This document shows, one piece after another, positions 59,799 to 64,000 of a stretch of 64,000 nucleotides of DNA. The stretch's first letter is position 1. Each line of letters starts with the position of its first letter. The position numbers were made by a program, and so were the translations under genes. The notes beneath the pieces were generated by a model. It ran no database searches. It saw only the letters and a program-made list of their open reading frames with translations, and had not been told where the DNA came from. This stretch comes from Parietaria judaica. Its lineage: Eukaryota > Streptophyta > Magnoliopsida > Rosales > Urticaceae. Location: the NCBI GenBank assembly GCA_954871525.1, contig OX940868.1, positions 9,414,056 through 9,478,055 on the forward strand. Direction: 5' to 3'.

Positions 59799-61079
59799 AT
59801 GGAGGCAGTTCAAAATGACGAAAACGCCCCCGAAACCCTAGCTCTCCCGGCGACCCTGTCGAAGCGGCAGCAGAAGAAGCTGGTAAAGCAGCAGAGGTAC
59901 GAGGCGAAGAAGGCGGAGAAGAAGGCGCAGGCGAAGGAGCAGAAGAAGGAGGCCGTGGAGCGGAAGCGCCGGGAGTGGGACGAGGCTCTCGCCGCCGTGC
60001 CGGAGAAGAAGCGAGCGAGGCTGATCGAGTCTCGGAGGAGTCTGAGGAAGAAGAGGATGGAGAAGCGGTCGGAGGAGAGAGATTCGAAGCTCGAGAGGCT
60101 CACCAAAGCCAAAGAGTCCGGTCAGAACATCGTCATCGACCTCGAGTTCTCTCACCTCATGACTCCTTCAGAAATCAACAGCCTCGTTCAACAGGTATAT
60201 CTTGATCTTGGTTCGTTTCACGAGAATCACAACCAAACAAATATGATTCGCTCAACTTGCTTTGACTCCATTGATATGCAATGTAGACTGTACTAATTAG
60301 TTTCTGTAGATTCGAATCTATTCAAAACTGGAATGTTCTTGACTGAACAAGAACAAATCGTTCGTCTGTGACTTTGAGAATTCGTTTTGCGTTGATTGAT
60401 TAGTTGATGTGCTAATATAGTGTGCAGATCATGTATTGTTACGCAGTGAACAGAAGATGCCGTAACCCGGGGCATCTCTGGCTGACGGGATGCGCTGGCG
60501 ACACGGGCAGCCAGCTGCAGAAGCTTCCGGGTTTCGATAAGTGGATAATCAAGAAGGAACCGCAATCCTACATCGAAGCCTTGAAGGACAGAAAGGACGA
60601 CTTGGTGTATCTCACGGCCGATTCGGAGACCGTGCTCGACGAGCTCGATCCGAAGAAAATGTACATAGTTGGGGGGCTGGTGGATCGAAACCGCTGGAAG
60701 GGAATCACCATGGAGAAAGCGCAGGAACAGGGCATTCAAACGGCGAAGCTTCCGATCGGGAACTACTTGAAGATGTCCAGCTCTCAGGTAATGGCAAATG
60801 TTTTCTATAAACACCATGGTTATAGGGTTTGTGCTTATTCATTGTTCTGTTGTGCAGGTGCTTACAGTCAATCAAGTAATGGAGATACTTCTCAAGTTCA
60901 TAGAAACTAAGGATTGGAAGACGTCGTTCTTCGAAGTGATTCCGAAGAGGAAGAGAGGCGAAGCCGGGACCGATGAATGCGAGAAGCAAATGGGAAAGAG
61001 AACCCAGGGAAAGCTTGTGAGGGTGATGAAGTTGAAGCCAAAAGGCAAAGCATTGAAGAAGACTCGTCGTAGGCTTTAG
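59799..61079 (+). CDS. TRM10: tRNA (guanine(9)-N1)-methyltransferase, TRM10 family (copy 2)
   Basis: Exons are 59,799-60,194, 60,428-60,787 and 60,858-61,079, with the same splice sites and a 325-residue product. The only protein difference I found from copy 1 is Glu174 to Lys (GAG to AAG at 60,550-60,552), in the surface-like linker WIIxKEP before the SPOUT motifs. All recognisable motifs are intact, so both copies look functional. That is in sharp contrast to their neighbours. Confidence 0.93.
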
Positions 61080-61599
61080 AAGATGGTGTTTAAGGATTTT
61101 GTGTTGTAATGCCAAAGTTCGGGTAGTTTTCGCGAAATTCATCATTTTCTAAATTTCAATTGAAAGAATTGGCTAAAAGACATTATCTCACACGTCGTTT
61201 CGCTCCCTACCTTCGTTATAACATTTTATTTCTTTTACATTTATTTTTCGCTCTGATAATTACAAATTGCGAGTTCTCATTAATGTTTTATCCAGTATTT
61301 TTTGAAATTACTACTTTGCCCTTTTTGGTAGTTTATCCGTTTATTATTTTTTACATTTTCTATTTCAAACATATTCTCGTTTCCTCTTCACTTCGACGCT
61401 TTCTATTCCCAAGATCCTCTTTTCAGACTCCGAACGTTTTCTCTTCTCCATCGTACTCCTCGTCTATCTGTTCTGTTCATTCTGGTTCGAGAACAACTTT
61501 GCGCAACTCGGCTTTCTTCTGTTTGCTTTTCTGGCACAGGACGATCCTTTCAGCGACGAGTTTCTCTGATCATCCTTCATCCTCCCCAAAGCCACACAA

Positions 61600-63091
61600 A
61601 TGGAGGTACGCATTTATTTTTGAGAAACATATGCTTTGTTTCGACTGTTTGAATCGTAACGATGTTAGGGTTTATACTGTTGTTTACGAAGTAGAACGAG
61701 AGTAGGGTTGGTTCTGTACGAATTGTAGAAATACCGCTAGAAGTTCGTCATTGATCCGAGTATAATGCATTACCGCTATATAAATATAAACGATTTTTCT
61801 ACGTAGAATTACCGCTAGATATCTTATCATTACCGCTAGGGTTTATACTGATGTAATTATGATTTGTTTATTTGCCTTCAAATGCTTGGAGATGCTTTAT
61901 CGAAGAAAATGATTTGTACCACTTTCGACTGGAGACCGATGAAGGGAACTTCCGTCGGATTAATGATTTGATCAAGTCACGACTGACCGCAAAGGAGTTT
62001 TAGTGGTTTCGGACTACCTAATTTGGGCATCTCTTGGATGTCCCCACTTTCTTTCTGTTTTCTGAAAGGGTGATCAGAAACTTGTTTTGCAGAATCTTGG
62101 CAAAACAAAGGCCTGGGGAGATGTGGATGGCGGTGAACCATGCTCCACTACGATACTCCATTGACGAGTTTCACATCATCACTGGTCTCATATTTGAAAA
62201 CATTCCAGATATGTTTACAAATTGCAATGATGAATACCCACATTGAGAATACGTCTCTCATTGTACCCCGTCGGTTAGAGAACTAATGTCCCTTCTTACA
62301 GAAGGAGAAGTCCCAGTCAACGCACTCGAGGTCCGCTTAATGTTCGGTCTCACTCTAGAAAGTGGTGATAGGAAGAGGTTGGCGTGGCTGTGCTTCGTCT
62401 ACGGATTTCTGTTATCCGGGTCCAGAATCCCCGACCTAGTTTGGGCGTTCGTGGAGGACCTCGACTCCTTCGTACAATATCCTTGGGGCCGGAGCTCATA
62501 CACGTATGCATTAAAGAATCTCGTGAAGACGGCAGCCCTGGAACAATCAGAAAATATGCCTGAGGATAATCCTGATGTGGCTCAGAATAATCCTGGTGTG
62601 CCTATAATGCCCACGATAACCATTCGGGGGTTCCTCTTCCCACTTCAGGTATATGTAAAATATTTTACTTAGTTAGCGGTATTACAGTTGCCTTCATATA
62701 TATCAAACTATGACATGTTTATTTTCTTGCAGGTTTTAGCGTACGAGTGTTTGCCGAGTGTGCAAAGAGCAAGGCGGTCCGTCGTGAGGGATATTCAAGA
62801 CCGCGTATCTGCAAATGGGCAATGAATCTAGGGCATATCGAACCAAGTATCCTTGATAATGGAATTCCCGATTACGGGGATGGTCATCCGACGGTTGGTT
62901 GATATATATTGATAGCGAAACCATTTTGATTTATGGAAGTAATGAATAGATGTATTAATTCTAACTTTATAATTTTTTAGGGACAATTGAGTATGCTATT
63001 GCGGACGGAAGTGGAAAATTGGCATCACATACCGCTGCCGCCGCCACAAGGAGTACCGTACCCTGAAGTTGAGTTGGAATATTTTTTTTAA
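61600..63091 (+). pseudogene. DUF1985 paralogue B (copy 2)
   Basis: This carries the same stops and frameshift as 20,196-21,684. The last exon has one extra CCG, adding a Pro to a proline run. Exons are about 61,600-61,605, 61,892-62,648, 62,733-62,893 and 62,981-63,091. Confidence 0.8.
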
Positions 63092-63853
63092 GGAGGAGGA
63101 GGACAACAAGATGGAGATGAAAATATATAAAGAGGAGAAAGAGAACGAGGATGACGATGAGGTTTAGATACGCCATGTTTTAGTATGTTTTAATATTTTG
63201 GACTAGGATAGAAGAATAAATGAGTTTGTATCTATCTGTTGTAATATTTTGGACAACTATGTCAATTTAACAATGGTAATTTTGGAACTCAGATTTTAGT
63301 TGTATTAGAAAACGTTTCCGCTGTATGTAACACTCTCGTTAGTCATTAAAGTTGCGATTACCTCTATACTAATATTTTTCCCGCTAGTATATCTAAATAA
63401 CACAAGCTAGCCATTTTTCTTGGTCTTACCACTAGTTACTAAACTTGCTCTTACTGCTAGTTACTAAACGTGGACTTACCACAAGCTATTTACATCGCTC
63501 TTACCGCTATACTAATAGTGTTCCCGCTAGTAATTTAAATCACTCCCGCTAGCTGTTAGTTTACCGAAATTACTAGTTTACCCTTTCGTAGTTGAGCGGT
63601 GGGCGGTTTATTTTAATTACCCTAATTTTCTTTTATGGTTTTTCTTAAACATAATCTCACTTCTTGTGATTAATGCAATTGGACGCTTTCTATTCCCAAG
63701 ATTCTCTCTTCGGACTCCGAAACGTTTTTCTCTTTCCATCGTACTCTCCTCGTTGCAACAAGGTTTCCTTTTCTTTGCTTTTCTGGCGAAGGACGATCCG
63801 TTCAGCGACCAATGTGTCCAATCATCGTCTTTATTCTCCCCAAAGCCACATAA

Positions 63854-64000
63854 ATGGAGGTAATCGTTTATTTTTTGTGAAACCCGTACTTTGTTTCGAC
63901 TCGTAATGATGTTAGGGTTTACTTATTTTACATGAAATATGTTATATTGTGTGGTTGACGAAGAAGAACGAGTGTAGGGTTGGTTCTGTACCTGTTAGAG
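63854..64000 (+). pseudogene. DUF1985 paralogue C, first exon (copy 2, cut by window end)
   Basis: ATGGAG at 63,854-63,859 followed by GTAATC, then intron sequence to the window edge. This matches 22,447-22,593. Confidence 0.75.

Larger units (their letters stand above)
41376..64000. repeat. Large direct duplication, copy 2 (partial unit)
   Basis: This is the second copy of bases 1-22,593. It runs off the right edge inside the first intron of DUF1985 paralogue C. It carries its own private changes, including two extra nonsense mutations in the young Copia element and an E-to-K change in TRM10. The copies are therefore distinct sequences and not one read set pasted twice. The young Copia has the same insertion point and target duplication in both copies, so that insertion predates the duplication. 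Confidence 0.97.

Noticed and set aside
1..64000. tRNA, rRNA or CRISPR-like arrays
   Set aside because: None was seen. The only tRNA-like words are primer-binding sites of retroelements, and the repeats lack regular spacing.

Overview
This window is nuclear DNA of a flowering plant, probably a eudicot. It is AT-rich, has spliced genes with GT-AG introns, several Copia-type LTR retrotransposons primed by initiator-Met tRNA, fold-back MITEs with 9-bp target duplications, and a plant-type DUF1985 gene family. I cannot name the species.

The dominant structure is a duplication. Bases 1-22,593 recur at 41,376-64,000 in the same orientation, 41,375 to 41,407 bases downstream, with about 3-4 differences per kb by eye plus small indels at simple repeats. 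Both edges of the match are window edges, so the window may lie inside a tandem array with a unit of about 41.4 kb. Falsely joined haplotypes in an assembly would look the same. The single-copy part is 22,594-41,375.

Layout of the repeated segment, copy 1 (copy 2 is the same, shifted): end of an unrecognised ORF (1-154); a decayed Argonaute gene on the minus strand (about 600-4,450) with a MITE in it; a truncated old Copia (4,763-7,143, minus); a long LTR with the leader of a second element (7,144-10,629, plus), which cuts off the first; a young, nearly complete Copia element (10,677-16,337, minus, TSD CAGAG) inserted in a DUF1985 pseudogene (A, minus); an intact three-exon TRM10-type tRNA m1G9 methyltransferase gene (18,395-19,675, plus); and two further DUF1985 pseudogenes (B at 20,196-21,684 and C at 22,447-24,084, plus).

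The single-copy part holds the rest of C, an intergenic stretch with local duplications, two MITEs (one a remnant), and an old 8.8-kb Copia element (32,024-40,793, minus) whose gag is interrupted by a 1.2-kb insertion. A TATA box and an unknown ORF (41,068-41,529) with an in-frame TAG lie just before copy 2.

The only gene I judge functional is TRM10, present twice with one amino-acid difference (E174K). Most of the rest is mobile DNA and decaying genes. The points most worth checking are the duplication itself, the Argonaute relic (not visible as any long ORF), the three DUF1985 paralogues that share a two-codon first exon (two of them share a stop codon), and a dense field of the short motif ACCGCTA around that family.
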